The notes under the pieces were generated by a model that was not told where the DNA came from, did not search any database, and saw only the letters and a program-made list of their open reading frames with translations. From assembly GCF_002095315.1 (NCBI RefSeq), contig NZ_MLFN01000007.1, forward strand, positions 1 to 64,000: a stretch of 64,000 bases of DNA, read 5' to 3'. Positions 1 through 11,350 of the stretch are shown piece after piece; the stretch's first letter is position 1, and the number at the start of each line of letters is the position of its first letter. A program made the translations under genes and the position numbers. The stretch is from Pantoea conspicua (GTDB lineage: Bacteria; Pseudomonadota; Gammaproteobacteria; Enterobacterales; Enterobacteriaceae).

Positions 1-38
1 GGGGATGCGGACGCGGGCGTCACAATCTGTTCAGACAT
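1..38 (-). CDS. rlmN: rlmN, 23S rRNA/tRNA (adenine-C2) methyltransferase, N-terminal fragment
   Basis: Only the first 12 codons are in the window, reading MSEQIVTPASAS on the minus strand from an ATG at 36-38. E. coli RlmN, a radical-SAM methyltransferase of 23S rRNA A2503 and tRNA A37, begins MSEQLVTP and lies next to ndk in the same orientation, so the call rests on the start peptide plus synteny. The rest of the gene is off the left edge. Confidence 0.7.
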   Translation of the reverse strand, partial: MSEQIVTPASAS

Positions 39-88
39 AATGTTCTCTGGCCTCGTTGTTACACGTTATGGCGCTGTTCAGGAATAGG

Positions 89-132
89 TAAAAAATTGCG
101 CCTTCATTAAGCGGAGTCAATGAAGGCGCAAT
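89..132 (-). terminator. Rho-independent terminator of ndk
   Basis: A perfect 14-bp inverted repeat (95-108 with 119-132, loop of 10) is followed on the minus strand by six T. It lies between ndk and rlmN and should end the ndk transcript. Confidence 0.85.
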
Positions 133-223
133 ATTGTACAACATCTGCGGCCTGATAACAGGCGGGAGTCGCCTCCCTCAGGCAGATTTTTGTAAAGTCA
201 GCCGGTGGTTTATCGCCAGGCGA

Positions 224-655
224 TTAACGGGTACGCGGGCAGATTTCGTTTTCGCCGAAGAAGTAAGCGATTTCACGGGCAGCAGATTCTGCAGAATCTG
301 AACCGTGGGTCGCGTTCTCGGTGAAGCTGTCAGCGTAGTCAGCACGCAGCGTGCCAGCCAGCGCGTTTGCCGGGTTAGTAGCACCCATCAGGTCACGGTG
401 ACGCTGAACGGCGTTTTCACCTTCCAGCACAGAAACCACAACCGGGCCAGAGGTCATAAATTCAACCAGACCGTCGAAGAATGGCTTGCCCTGATGCTCA
501 GCGTAAAAACCTTCAGCCTGCTCTTTGCTCAGCTGCAGCATTTTTGCGCCAACGATTTTGAAGCCTGCGCTTTCAAAACGGTTGTAGATGGCACCGATCA
601 CGTTTTTAGCGACGGCGTTTGGCTTGATGATAGAAAAAGTACGTTCGATTGCCAT
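224..655 (-). CDS. ndk: nucleoside diphosphate kinase
   Basis: Ndk transfers the gamma phosphate from ATP to other (d)NDPs through a phosphohistidine and balances nucleotide pools in the cytoplasm. The 143-residue protein has the exact E. coli length. It begins [15 protein letters not shown] and carries the catalytic-histidine signature NATHGSDS near residue 117. The frame is open for 14 codons further upstream, but the MAIERT start matches the family. A strong terminator follows and pbpC lies upstream on the same strand, as in E. coli. Confidence 0.98.
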   Translation of the reverse strand: MAIERTFSIIKPNAVAKNVIGAIYNRFESAGFKIVGAKMLQLSKEQAEGFYAEHQGKPFFDGLVEFMTSGPVVVSVLEGENAVQRHRDLMGATNPANALAGTLRADYADSFTENATHGSDSAESAAREIAYFFGENEICPRTR

Positions 656-830
656 GATGACCTCTGTCTTGACGTCCTGAAGAAACCGGAGGCGCACGCC
701 CCGGCTAAGAAACGGCGCCGATTATAGGGGCAGAGTCTGGCGTTGCCTATCAGAGATCCGCAATTTATTGAAAAATCTTGATCTGAATCGGAGCAAAGCG
801 GCCGCAACTCTGATTTAGCGCAGAAAAGCA

Positions 831-3169
831 TCACAGCCGGCTGAAGGTGACGGAGGCGAGCTGGCCCGCTTCATCCATCACCACCAGCTGATACTCCCCC
901 GGATGATCAAGATGCAGCGACAGATTATCCGCGGCGTTTTGCGTCATCAGAGGCTCACCATTCAGGAACCACCAGCGCTGTGCGCCCTGCCCTCCCTGAA
1001 CCGCCACCGGGATGACCAGCGAGCCATTGCCTGGCAGCAGTTTGACGATTTGTCCCTCAATCACGCCGGTGACGATCAGCGGTGCGCTACTGCCCTGCTG
1101 TAACGGCGGACAATGCGTATCGGCAGGCGGTAAGCGTTGCGCCCGCCGTTCGTGAGGCGGCAGCCAGGCTTCCAGCGGCAGCGGCCAGACCAGCCGCTCG
1201 TGACGAGTGGCGTTGGGGCAATCTGCTGCCACGCGCAACCCCTGTGCATTCTGCCAGTAGCCGATGTGCAACCCGCTGAGGCTCTCCTGGCCGGGAGCCA
1301 GCAGGGTTGGCGGCAGCGTGTTCGCGGCGACCCAGCTTTGCCGTCGCTGACGGCAATTCTCGTCTCCGGCGGGTAACGGCTGACCGCCAGGCCAGCAAAT
1401 GGTCGCCACCGTCACCGAGGCCGGGCGTGGGTCGACCGGCACGTCACGTCTGCCGAGGCGACTCATCAGCACGCTGTTAATCTGATTCATGACTGGCACG
1501 GCAGAGGCAAAACCGAACTGCCCGGCAACCGGGGTGGCATCCGGTCGCCCGACCCAGACGCCAATCAGATAACGGGGATTGATGCCCACCGACCAGGCAT
1601 CGCGATAACCGTAACTGGTGCCGGTTTTCCAGGCCAGAGGCACCACATCGGGCACACCGCCATTACCGGCAGGCTGCGCTTCGCCAGCCAGGATACGCCG
1701 GATGATCCACGCCGACTCAGGCGACAGCAGCCGCCGCTGCTGCAAAGGCTGATCGGGCATCCAGCGCAGCTGACCGGCATTGCCGTGACGGGCAAAGGCG
1801 CTGTAGGCTGCCACGATCTCATCCATGCGCGCCCCGGTGCCGCCAAGAATTAACGAAAGATTAGGTTCCGCGCCGGGCGGAAAACGTAAGTTCAGGCCCA
1901 CATTGCGCAGACGTGCCGCAACATTTTTTGGCCCCAGCGCCTCCAGTAGCTGTACGGCAGGCAGATTCAGGGATCGCACCAGCGCCTCGCTGGCGCTGAC
2001 CGGCCCGTGAAACCCGGTGTCAAAATTGCCTGGCCGGTAATCGCCAAAACGACGCGGCACATCCTGCAGCAGTGATTCGGCATGAATCAGACCCTCATCC
2101 AGCGCCATGCCGTAAATAAAGGGTTTTAACACCGAGCCTGGCGAGCGCACGCTGGCGATCATATCTACATGACCAAAACGGCTGTCATCGGTAAAGTCAG
2201 CCGAGCCGACATAACCCCGAACCGCCATGGTGGTGTGATCCACCACCAGCATCGCCAGCGAGGTGCGCGGCGGGAGCTGGTTTTTAACATTCAGCGCCAG
2301 ACTTTCCAGATCGCGCTGCAGAGAAGGGTCCAGCGTGGAGACAATCTTATCGCTGCGGCTGAGCGACAGCAGCCGCCGGGCCAGCAATGGTGCCATCTGC
2401 GGCATCTGCCGCGGCGGCAGCCACACCGGCTCCTGACGAATCTCAGCCACCTGTTCAGCTGACCAGATGCGGTATTCGGCCAGCCGATCCAGCACTTTAT
2501 TGCGTGCGGCTTCCGCCCGCTCCGGCCAGCGATCAGGCCGCAGACGGCTGGGTGCCTGCGGTAAAACGGCCAGTAACGCCGCCTCACCCGGCGTCAGCTG
2601 CGAGGGTGCTTTTCCCAGCCAGCTCCAGCTGGCCGCCCCTACGCCTTCCAGCGTGCCGCCAAAGGGAGCACGGTTAAGGTAGAGCGTCAGGATGTCACGT
2701 TTAGAAAGATGCCACTCCAGTTGCAGCGCGCGCCACGCCTGAATCAGCTTGCCCCGTAGCGTTCGGGTCGCGGGTCAATAAGGCGTGCCACCTGCATGGT
2801 CAGGGTGCTGCCGCCGGAAATCACGCTCTGATGGCGCAGATCCTGCCAGGCGGCGCGCAGCAGAGCCAGCGGATTGATGCCGGGGTGATACCAGAACCAG
2901 CGATCTTCATAGGTCAGCAGCGCCTGCAAATAGGCCGGAGCCACCTCCTCTGGCGTCACCGGATAGCGCCAGATCCCTTTGCTGTCAGCAAAGCGCCACA
3001 ATGGTGTACCGTCGCTGGCAACAATCACCCGCGCAGGCTGCACCTGTTTAAGCGGCAGCGGGAAAAGCCGATCCAGCCCCCATATCGCCAGCCACAGCGC
3101 CAGAAAAAAAAGCGGCAGCGCGAGCCACCGCTTTTTGATGCTGCTGACATTAACCACGCGTCGCGTCAC
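831..3169 (-). pseudogene. pbpC: penicillin-binding protein 1C (PbpC), interrupted by one frameshift
   Basis: PbpC is a class A penicillin-binding protein, an inner-membrane peptidoglycan glycosyltransferase/transpeptidase. A GTG start at 3169 directly abuts the yfhM stop. The first frame gives an N-terminal membrane segment and the start of the GT51 domain (EDRWFWYHPGI, GGSTLTMQVARL), then stops after about 141 residues. The second frame carries the rest: SXXK box SPGSVLKPF, SLN, KTG box AWKTGTSYG and the C-terminal PBP1C domain. Family homology crosses frames at a run of four G near 2754, where five would restore a 779-residue protein (E. coli 770). Seen: the frame break. Inferred: a sequencing undercall is more likely than decay, because both halves are otherwise well conserved. 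Confidence 0.93.
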
Positions 3170-6100
3170 TTACTGAATTTGCAACTGTGACGGCGTGCTG
3201 CCGGTGGCGCGCCACTCCGGCACATACATCGACTCGACCTGCGGTGGTGGCATCAGATAGCGACCCGGAGTGACCGCCCGCGCCAGGTAGACCAGCGTCG
3301 CGGGACGATAAGTATCCACCGCCAGTGCCGCCACAAAGCGATCGTCACGGAACTCAATGTGTCTGATGTCTGCCTGCTGCATGTCACCCATGCTCTCCTT
3401 CAGCGCATCCGCACTGTCGCCGAGGCTGGCGCTGCTATCCGCCAGGTTCTGGTTTTCCAGTTCCAGACCGGCAGGCAGCAGATCCACCACCAGCGCATCG
3501 GTGATGCTGCGCGTCGACGAAACGGTCAGACGCACCACCAGCAACTCGCCGCTGCGCAGATTGCTGAGATCGGCGGCTTTGCCATCCAGCGTAAAGTATT
3601 CACGTTTTATCCCGAGCACATTGCTCTCCGGCTGTGGCGCGGCCAGCGGATAACCGGTGACATCCAGACGACCATACAGCGGCGCACTGCCCGGATTACT
3701 GATGGCTAAGCCCTGCAACAGTCGTTCAGCCGCCAGCCCTTTATTCAGTGGCGCATCGCCCTGCAGAGGCTGTGCATAGCCCGACAGCTGCGCCTGCCAG
3801 CTTCCGGCCTGCGCACGCTGCAGAGTATGAGCCGCTAAATAGAGCGCGTTATTCTCCTGAGTAGAGAACCAGCGTTTGCCCTTGACCTCTTTTGACAGCG
3901 ACAGCAGCAGACTATTCTGCAGATCAGGCTGCAGCTTATTTTCTGCTAACAAGGCAATTATCATCCCCTGATCGCGCACCGTGCTGCCATAGTCGCCATA
4001 CCACTCTTTATCTGAGCGCGTCAGACTGGCACCCTGCATAATCGCCTGCTGTGACCGCTGCCCGTCACCCATCAGCTTCAGTGCCACGCCAAGCTGCATC
4101 AGCGCCAGGCCGGAGCGGGATTTGTCACGCTTTTCATACAATGCGCGTAGCGCACCCAGCGGCGCACGCTGCTGACGCGCCAGCACCAGTCCGGCGTAAG
4201 CCTGAACGCTGAACTGCAGGGCTGCGTTATTATCACTGCTGCCACCGCTGATCTGCGTCGGATCCTGCAGATAGCGCAGCAGTCGGGCGTTAGCGCGATC
4301 AACCACGTTATCCGGCAGCGCATAGCCCGCCTCGCTGGCACGCAGCAGGAAGTCCGTCACGTAAGGCGTCAGCCAGAACTCCTCTTCACTCTGTTTGTCC
4401 CACAGTCCGAAGCTGCCGTTGGCCCGCTGCATGCCCGCCAGACGGGCAATGCCGGTGTCGACGGTGGCCCGACGCGCCTCATCACTGCTGGTTTTATCCC
4501 CATCGCGGTCAGCTCAGCATGGCTGGTGTAGAGCGACGGCCAGAGGCCGCTGGTGGTCTGTTCCAGACAGCCGTAGGGATAGGCATAAAGCGCACTGATA
4601 TAGCTGGCGATGTTCAGCGGCGGACGATTGCTCAGCGTCAGCTGTCCACTCAGGGTCTGAGCATCCAGACCAGTAAACGCCGCTGCCGCGACCTGCCAGG
4701 GCTGATCGGGATTGATGACGGCATCAAAGTTCAGCGTCCGGGCCGGATAAGGTGGCCGGACGCCGATTTTCCACTGCTGTTTGCTGGGCTTCACCTGCTC
4801 ACCCGGCAGATTAAGACCGGAAATCTGCACGGTGACCTCGCCATCACCAAAGCCGGTTTTCGCCGTGACCGGAATCTGCACTGTGGTCCGTGCGCCTTTG
4901 GCCAGCGTCACGCTCTGGCTGGCAGCACCGGCCAGCTCCACTAAACCACTGCTGCTCAGATCCACTTTCAGAGTTTGCGGCAACTCCGTCAGGTTAGTGA
5001 TATCCAGCGCCAGTGACGCCGTATCGCCGCTGGCCAGGAAGCGCGGGGTGGCCAGTTCGCTGATCAGCGGCGCCGCGACCATCAGTTTGCGTTCGGCTGC
5101 GCCGAAGCTGTCGTCGCTCCAGGCCTGGGTCATCAGCCGGAGTTCGCCGTTAAAGGCCGGGACTGGCAGCGTGATTGTGCCGTTGCCCTCTTTATCCAGC
5201 GTCACCGCCTGTAACTGCTGTGCCACAATATTGACGTGCGTTACCGGCTTTTTACCGCCGCGCGTCATCGATTCATCTTCGCCATCGCCACCAAAACGCA
5301 GTGCCGCCAGACGGCCACCGCCTTCGATCAGCTGACCAAAGACGTCGTACTGATCAACGTTGTAGCGTTTACGGCCAAAGAACGCCTGCCACGGATCGGG
5401 CGTTTTAAATCCGTCACGCTCAATACGCCGCTGTCTACCGCTGACAGCAGCACATTAATTTTTCAGGCAGCGGGCCACCGTCACGACTGGCGTGAACCCT
5501 GACCGTCAGGTTCTGCTCGGGACGGATTTTATCGGGTGCATCCAGCGTCAGGTTCAGGCGGCGCGCCTCTGTCGCCATCGGAAGATGCAACAGCCCCACC
5601 GCGCGTTTTGGCGTTGCGCCACTGACCTTATCGCCGTCACGCACCACAATGGCGCTGAAGTAGAGATCGTGACGCCGCCAGCTCTCAGCAACAGGAACAT
5701 CCACCGTGGTGCCGCCCTGCGGAACGGTCAGTGGCTGCCACCAGAGGGTACCGCTGCTCGACTCCACCATCAGGTAGCCCTTACCGGCAGCCGGTGACTC
5801 AACCTGCAGATGCACGGTATCGCCCGGCTGGTAAGCGGCTTTGTCCAGCTTCAGTCTGACCTGATCCGGGCGCAATGCACCCGTGCCATTGGTATTATCC
5901 TGCCAGTCATAACCCGCCTGGAACCGCACGCTGCTGACGATCTTCTCGCCCGCCTGCACTTCGAGCCGGTAGTGGCCCCACTCGACCGGGAAGCTGACTT
6001 TAGTGCTGCCATCAGCCGGGACAGAGATGGCGCGTTCATCTTCCTGCAGATCCTTGTCGCTATACTGCGACTGCCAGCCTTCGCTGTCAGAGAAGCTCCA

Positions 6101-8061
6101 GTAATAATCATGACGTTCACGGATCAGGCGAACATCCAGCTTCTCTGCCGCCAGTTTTTGCCCTGACTGTTGGCATAGACAATGTCGAATTCGGCCAGGC
6201 TCTGTTCCGGCACGGTCGGCTCATCGTGATAGCTGTCACTGCGGTAGTCATAAACCGCCTTGTTACCAAACAGCGGCCGGATACCCGGCAGCGCTTCAGC
6301 GGGCCAGATGGCCTGGGTGGCACGACGGGTGACCGGACGTCCGCCGGTCTCCAGCAGGCTGGCCTGCAGGATCAGGTTGAGCGGGGAGTGCAGCTGATCC
6401 CACTGATTCTCTACCGTGAGCTGCGCTTTACCGCTGGCATCGAGCTTGAGATCCACCTCATCCAGCGTGCGCTTTAACCCCTCTTCGGTGATATCACCAA
6501 ACTGGTAGCCCGGCAAGGCAGTCACCGCCTCGCGTGCCGGTCGCAGATAGAGTTGACCCTGTAGCGTGTTACCCGCGGCAGGTGCGCCATAGAGATAGCG
6601 CCCCTCAATACCGAACTCAACACTGGCATCAGCGGCCTGTGGCTGAGGGTCGTTTTTCAGGGTTAACGCCATGCGCTCCGGCAGAAAATCTTCGACGTGG
6701 AAATGCCACTGGCGCTTGAGGTTATCGCCGGTATTGAGCCGCAGCATCCAGTCACCGGTCATGGCGGTGGCGGGCAGCGGCAGTCGCTGCTGGTAGAATC
6801 CGGCGTCAGGCTGCCAGACAAAAGTCTGCATCACCTGACCGTCGGGCTGCACCAGCTCCGCTTTGATCGGCTGCGCGGGTAACGGGCGTCCGTCAGCATC
6901 ACGAAGTAGCGCATTCACGATCACTGTTTCGCCGGGACGATAGATATCGCGCGGACCAAAAACAAACAGCTGTTTGTCATAGCCCTGCGGCCCGGCGACC
7001 GGGAACTCAGCCAGATCCAGCGCCGGACGCGCCAGGTCGATCATCGAGGTTTGCTCACCCTGCACTGCCAGCAGAAGCTTGCCTTTTTCATCCGCTTTCA
7101 GGCGCAGATGACCGCTACTGTCACTGGTGCCGCTTTGCAGCACCTGCCCTTTCTCATCCAGTAACCTGACGCTGACACCGGAAAGCGGCTGACCGTTTGC
7201 CAGACTTTGGGCGAACAGTTCGAATTGGGTCGGGAAGCTATGCAGTGACAGGCCAATATCGCTCAGAGTAAAAAGCGTGGCGGGCTGGCTGTAGCGATAA
7301 GTACCCGCTTGCTTCATCACCGCCAGATAGACACCCGGCTGCTGAAGAGCGGTAATGTCGCGCATCGGCAGTTGCACTTTTTCACGCGTGTTACGCGCCG
7401 GGTTGAGTTCAAAACGTCCGGTATAGACCAGCTGGCTGCTTTTCAGCAGCTCCTGGGACTGCCAGCTGGAGAGGTTGTTGCCGTAGTTCCACTGCGAGAG
7501 GAATTCCGCCAGACCCGCATTTTTTATCCGGAAAAAATCCACATCAACCTGATCGACATTCAGGGCCAGTACCGGTAACCCCTGGGTGAGGCGCAACGGC
7601 AGCAGTGAGCCACGGCTGGCAAAGCCCACCATCGGTTCAATATCTCGGGTGGTCACTTTTTTGCTGATGCCGGCGGGCAGCGTCTCACCGCTGGCGGCGC
7701 GTAATCCCGGTTCCACCGTCACGGTAAACTGACGTGACGGCTCCGGATGGCGAAAGCGCAGCGCTTTGCGGTTCTCTGACAGCTCCCAGGCGCCGTCAAC
7801 CTGGCCCCGTTTATCGTCGATCAGCCTGACTTTTTGTGTCAGATCCTGCTTATCATCCAGCGGCTGATTGAAGGTTAATACCAGCGCGGCTGCGCCATCG
7901 AGCTGAAGCTCAGAGAGGTCGAGCAGCGCAAGCGGTTTGCTGACCTGATGGGTGGCCGCGGTTTCCGCCGCGCTGACCGATAAAACCGGAATAGCCGCAG
8001 GTGCCAGCAGCGAGCCGCCGATCAGCAAGCTGAACAGCAATGGGTTAATGCGTTTTTTCAT
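3170..8061 (-). pseudogene. yfhM: alpha-2-macroglobulin-family protein YfhM, interrupted by four frameshifts
   Basis: Bacterial alpha-2-macroglobulin is a large periplasmic protease trap that works with PbpC: it protects the envelope, and PbpC repairs the wall. Homology runs without gaps from 8061 to 3170 across four one-base deletions near 6155, 5461, 5408 and 4495; adding four bases gives 1631 residues (E. coli 1653). The thioester motif YPYGCLEQ is present at about 4555-4580, so it is the trapping type. The start MKKRINPLLFSLLIGGSLLA is a Sec signal peptide with no cysteine, so unlike E. coli YfhM it does not look like a lipoprotein. The stop touches the pbpC start, so the two are co-transcribed. 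Three of the four breaks shorten A runs or a T run; all look like base-calling errors. Confidence 0.92.
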
Positions 8062-8206
8062 GGTAAATCCTTCACCGTGTCCCAGAGGAAGTGTTTTGTA
8101 ACGCTGCGCAATTTCATATCAATGCTCGCATTTAATCAACGCTTCTCTTGAGATGGCGCCCGCATTGCCCGACACTAACAGCACAGATTACTGAGATGAG
8201 GTTGTT
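8062..8206. other. divergent promoter region yfhM / sseA
   Basis: A 145-bp spacer separates the divergent genes yfhM (minus) and sseA (plus). It must hold both promoters. I see no operator clear enough to name. Confidence 0.5.
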
Positions 8207-9049
8207 ATGACGACGCCACTGTTTGTGTCCGCCGACTGGTTACAGGAACATTACAACGATGAGACGCTGCAGGTGCTGGACACCCGTATGCTGCCGGTCG
8301 GTCAGGAAACGCTCCGGGATGTGAATGGCGAATATCTGGCGGGCCATCTGCCCGATGCGCCTTTCTTCAATATTGAAGAACTGTCGGATCACACCAGCCC
8401 TTATCCACACATGCTGCCGCGCGCCGAGCGTTTTGCCGTGGCGATGCGTGAGCTGGGTATCAGTAACGACAAGCATCTGGTGGTGTACGACGAAGGTAAT
8501 CTGTTCTCAGCGCCACGCGCCTGGTGGATGCTGCGCCTCTTTGGCGTGGCGCAGGTCTCGATTCTGGCAGGCGGTCTGCAGGGCTGGAAAGCGGCCGGTT
8601 ATCCGGTTGCAACCGGTCCGGTCTCGCTGCCCGAAGGCGAATTTGAAGCCAGTGCGGATGAAAGCCAGATCCGCCGGCTAAACGATGTCCTGCTGATCAG
8701 CCATGAAGGCGGCGCACAGATTGTCGATGCACGTGCGGCCAATCGTTTCAACGCCGAAGTGGATGAGCCACGCCCGGGTCTGCTACGCGGTCACATTCCG
8801 AATAGCCTGAATGTGCCGTGGAACAGCCTGGTGGTCAATGGCGAACTGAAACCGCTGGCTGAGCTGCGCGATCTGTTCACCCGCGCCGGGGTTGATCCGG
8901 AAAAACCGGTGGTGGCGAGCTGTGGTTCGGGCGTGACGGCGGCGGTGGTGATTCTGGCGCTGACCGCGCTGGGCGCACGTCAGACGGCGATTTACGACGG
9001 TTCCTGGAGTGAATGGGGCAGCCGCGACGACCTGCCGATTGCGAAGTAA
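8207..9049 (+). CDS. sseA: 3-mercaptopyruvate sulfurtransferase
   Basis: SseA moves sulfur from 3-mercaptopyruvate to thiol acceptors in the cytoplasm. The 280-residue protein has two rhodanese domains; the second carries the active-site loop CGSGVTA near residue 238, the signature of mercaptopyruvate sulfurtransferases as opposed to thiosulfate rhodaneses. An earlier motif, DARAANRFNAEVDEPRPGL, is also typical. It is transcribed away from yfhM and ends at a terminator shared with sseB. Length and start match E. coli SseA (281). Confidence 0.97.
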   Translation: MTTPLFVSADWLQEHYNDETLQVLDTRMLPVGQETLRDVNGEYLAGHLPDAPFFNIEELSDHTSPYPHMLPRAERFAVAMRELGISNDKHLVVYDEGNLFSAPRAWWMLRLFGVAQVSILAGGLQGWKAAGYPVATGPVSLPEGEFEASADESQIRRLNDVLLISHEGGAQIVDARAANRFNAEVDEPRPGLLRGHIPNSLNVPWNSLVVNGELKPLAELRDLFTRAGVDPEKPVVASCGSGVTAAVVILALTALGARQTAIYDGSWSEWGSRDDLPIAK

Positions 9050-9080
9050 AAAAAGAGCGGCCATTGCGCCGCTCTTTTTT
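9049..9080. terminator. bidirectional terminator between sseA and sseB
   Basis: The stem GAGCGGC/GCCGCTC (9055-9061 with 9068-9074) has A and T runs on its two sides, so it can stop both convergent genes. Confidence 0.85.
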
Positions 9081-9082
9081 CA

Positions 9083-9847
9083 TCAGAGTATCCGTTCGCT
9101 GCCTTTAAAGTCACGCAGGAAACTGCCCCAGCGGCGCTCATAGAACGGCGTAATGTGGGCGGTAAAGAAGTGGCTGATGCCGCGATCCTCCACCGTCACT
9201 TCGCACAGATCCACCGGCGCATCGTCCGGCAGCGTATCCATCGCTACGCTGCCCGCCGCCTGAATGATCGCCTCAATATCGCTGTCCGCTTCAATACCAA
9301 TCAGCAGGTTCGGCGCTTCATCGGCCCGCTCACGGATGCTGGCGATAAACGCACGACGCACCTGTTTATATTTGCTGAACAGCTGGGTCAGCGAGTCAAC
9401 CATCTGCGCGGGCGGTTCAGCTACTTCAGACAACAGCAGCGACTGCCCGCCTTCCAGCACCGTTTGCTGACTCAGGGCGCTGCCCTCTTCCGCCAGCAGA
9501 TGGGTGATTTCGGCAGGCGAGAACTCTTTGCCGGTCGGTAATTTAGGATTGAGAAACAGCGTTTCGCCGCGGGTCATTTCAAATAGCGTGCGCACCGGCA
9601 GACGCAGATAAGCCTGCTCAGTGCTGACCGCGTCGCTCATCGCCTGTTCTGAACTGAAAAACGGAATGATGCTGCTGCCATCCTCTTTTTCCCAGTGCTG
9701 CAGATCCACCGGCGTGCTGGCATCAAGTTGCTGCGCCGTGCTTTCGCCCGGCACCCAGACGTCCGATTCCAGCAGCAGTTGAAAAAATTCGGGCCGGTGA
9801 GCAGGCTCGGTAGCCGCCAGCTTCAGCACCTCTTCAAGACGGTTCAT
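9083..9847 (-). CDS. sseB: enhanced serine sensitivity protein SseB
   Basis: SseB is a conserved enterobacterial protein whose overproduction alters serine sensitivity in E. coli; its biochemical role is not settled. The 254-residue product keeps the family blocks LAEEGSALSQQTVLEGGQ-like, LSEVAEPPAQM and ISHFFTAHITPFYERRWG and ends as the E. coli protein does (258 residues). I chose the ATG at 9847; a GTG two codons upstream is also possible. It follows pepB on the same strand, the normal order. Confidence 0.94.
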   Translation of the reverse strand: MNRLEEVLKLAATEPAHRPEFFQLLLESDVWVPGESTAQQLDASTPVDLQHWEKEDGSSIIPFFSSEQAMSDAVSTEQAYLRLPVRTLFEMTRGETLFLNPKLPTGKEFSPAEITHLLAEEGSALSQQTVLEGGQSLLLSEVAEPPAQMVDSLTQLFSKYKQVRRAFIASIRERADEAPNLLIGIEADSDIEAIIQAAGSVAMDTLPDDAPVDLCEVTVEDRGISHFFTAHITPFYERRWGSFLRDFKGSERIL

Positions 9848-9894
9848 ATTCACTCTCTAAAAATGCGGCGGCATACGCCACCGCGGAATAACGC

Positions 9895-11181
9895 TTATTT
9901 CAGTAACAGGTTGGCAAGGGTACGTACGCCGAGGCCGGTGGCACCTGCCGCCCACTGATCGACCGCACTTTTGCGGTAGGTCGCTGAACAATCGATGTGC
10001 AGCCAGCCCTGCTGGTAGTTGCTGACGAAATAAGAGAGGAACGCCGCCGCGCTGCTGGCACCGGCCGCATGTGCCGGGCTGGCGATATTATTGAGATCGG
10101 CAAAGTTAGACGGCAGATGGCTGCGATGGAACTCAGCCAGCGGCAGACGCCAGAACGGCTCGTTCTCACTGACCGCGCTGCCCATCAGCGACTGCGCCAG
10201 TACCTCATCAAAGGTAAACAGCGCGTGGTAATCATTGCCCAGTGCGGTTTTGGCGGCACCGGTCAGGGTAGCGGCATCGATCAGCAGCGTCGGTTGTTGC
10301 TCGCTGGCGTCGATTAAGCCGTCAGCCAGTACCAGACGGCCCTCGGCATCGGTGTTCATGACTTCCACCGATTTGCCGTTGCGATAGCGAATGATATCGC
10401 CCAGTTTGAAGGCGTTGCTGCTGACCATATTATCGGCGCAGCAGAGGTAAAGTTTGACGCGTTTGTTCAGACCGCGCGAGATGGCCATCGCCAGCGCACC
10501 GGTCACGGTGGCTGCGCCGCCCATATCGGACTTCATCGAATCCATGAAGCTGCTCTGCTTCATGCTGTAGCCACCGGTGTCGAAGGTAATACCTTTACCA
10601 ACCAGGCAGGCGTAAACCGGCGCGCTGTCGTCACCGGTTGGATTGAAGTCCAGCGCCAGCAGCACCGGCGGACGGCTGGAGCCGCGTCCCACCGTATGCA
10701 GGCCCATATACCCCTGTACCCGCAGATCCTCACCTTTGGTGATGCGATAGCTGACGGCACTGCCGCCCACTTCGCTGATCAGATCGATAGCGGTGTGCGC
10801 CAGCTGTTCCGGCCCCAGCTCTTCGGCCGGCAGGTTGATGGTGTTGCGTACCCAGTCGATAATTTTCAGACGACGATCAAACTCCGCCTGCTCATGCTCG
10901 CCCAGCGTCGGCCACTCAACCTGACGCTGCCCTTTCGGACCGCGGTAGCCTTGCCAGAACGCCCAGCACTGCTCAAGATGCCAGCCTTCACCGGCCAGCG
11001 CCACGTGGCGGATGCCCTGGCTATCCAGTTTGCGGCCGGCACGCTGAATGGTCATCAGCGCATCGGCGCCGGTCAGGTGCAGCGTCATCCCGCTGTCGTT
11101 GCTGCTCAGGATGGCTTTTTCGCCCCAGCGCGCATCGGCGGGCTGGCTGCTAAGAGTGATGTTCATCGGTTGTGTGGTCAT
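9895..11181 (-). CDS. pepB: peptidase B, M17 leucyl aminopeptidase family
   Basis: PepB is a cytoplasmic broad-specificity aminopeptidase that helps finish peptide breakdown. The 428-residue protein (E. coli 427) has the M17 signature [14 protein letters not shown] and the metal and active-site segment [12 protein letters not shown] with MKSDMGGAA. An SD-like GGAG precedes the ATG. In E. coli pepB follows iscX at the end of the isc cluster. Here it is 169 bp downstream of iscS, with the six intervening isc genes missing. Confidence 0.97.
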   Translation of the reverse strand: MTTQPMNITLSSQPADARWGEKAILSSNDSGMTLHLTGADALMTIQRAGRKLDSQGIRHVALAGEGWHLEQCWAFWQGYRGPKGQRQVEWPTLGEHEQAEFDRRLKIIDWVRNTINLPAEELGPEQLAHTAIDLISEVGGSAVSYRITKGEDLRVQGYMGLHTVGRGSSRPPVLLALDFNPTGDDSAPVYACLVGKGITFDTGGYSMKQSSFMDSMKSDMGGAATVTGALAMAISRGLNKRVKLYLCCADNMVSSNAFKLGDIIRYRNGKSVEVMNTDAEGRLVLADGLIDASEQQPTLLIDAATLTGAAKTALGNDYHALFTFDEVLAQSLMGSAVSENEPFWRLPLAEFHRSHLPSNFADLNNIASPAHAAGASSAAAFLSYFVSNYQQGWLHIDCSATYRKSAVDQWAAGATGLGVRTLANLLLK

Positions 11182-11350
11182 CGCGAAGCTCCATAGACGT
11201 TATTCGTTTCATCCAGCCCGATTGTTAAAGCGGATTTAATAAGATGTTACATGCAAGATGCAGACAGTCCTGATAACAGATTCCGTCAGAGGATGCCAGC
11301 GTAGCGCAAATAATGGCGCCGTTTCCAGAATCAGCCCGGTAAGATGCCGG
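11182..11350 (-). other. iscS-pepB spacer lacking iscU, iscA, hscB, hscA, fdx and iscX
   Basis: This 169-bp spacer stands where E. coli has six iron-sulfur assembly genes. No reading frame or remnant of iscU, fdx or iscX can be recognised on either strand, and there are no insertion-sequence ends. Confidence 0.7.

Noticed and set aside
11182-11350. possible iscX or fdx remnant between iscS and pepB
   Set aside because: All frames were read and none shows cysteine-rich or IscX-like sequence.
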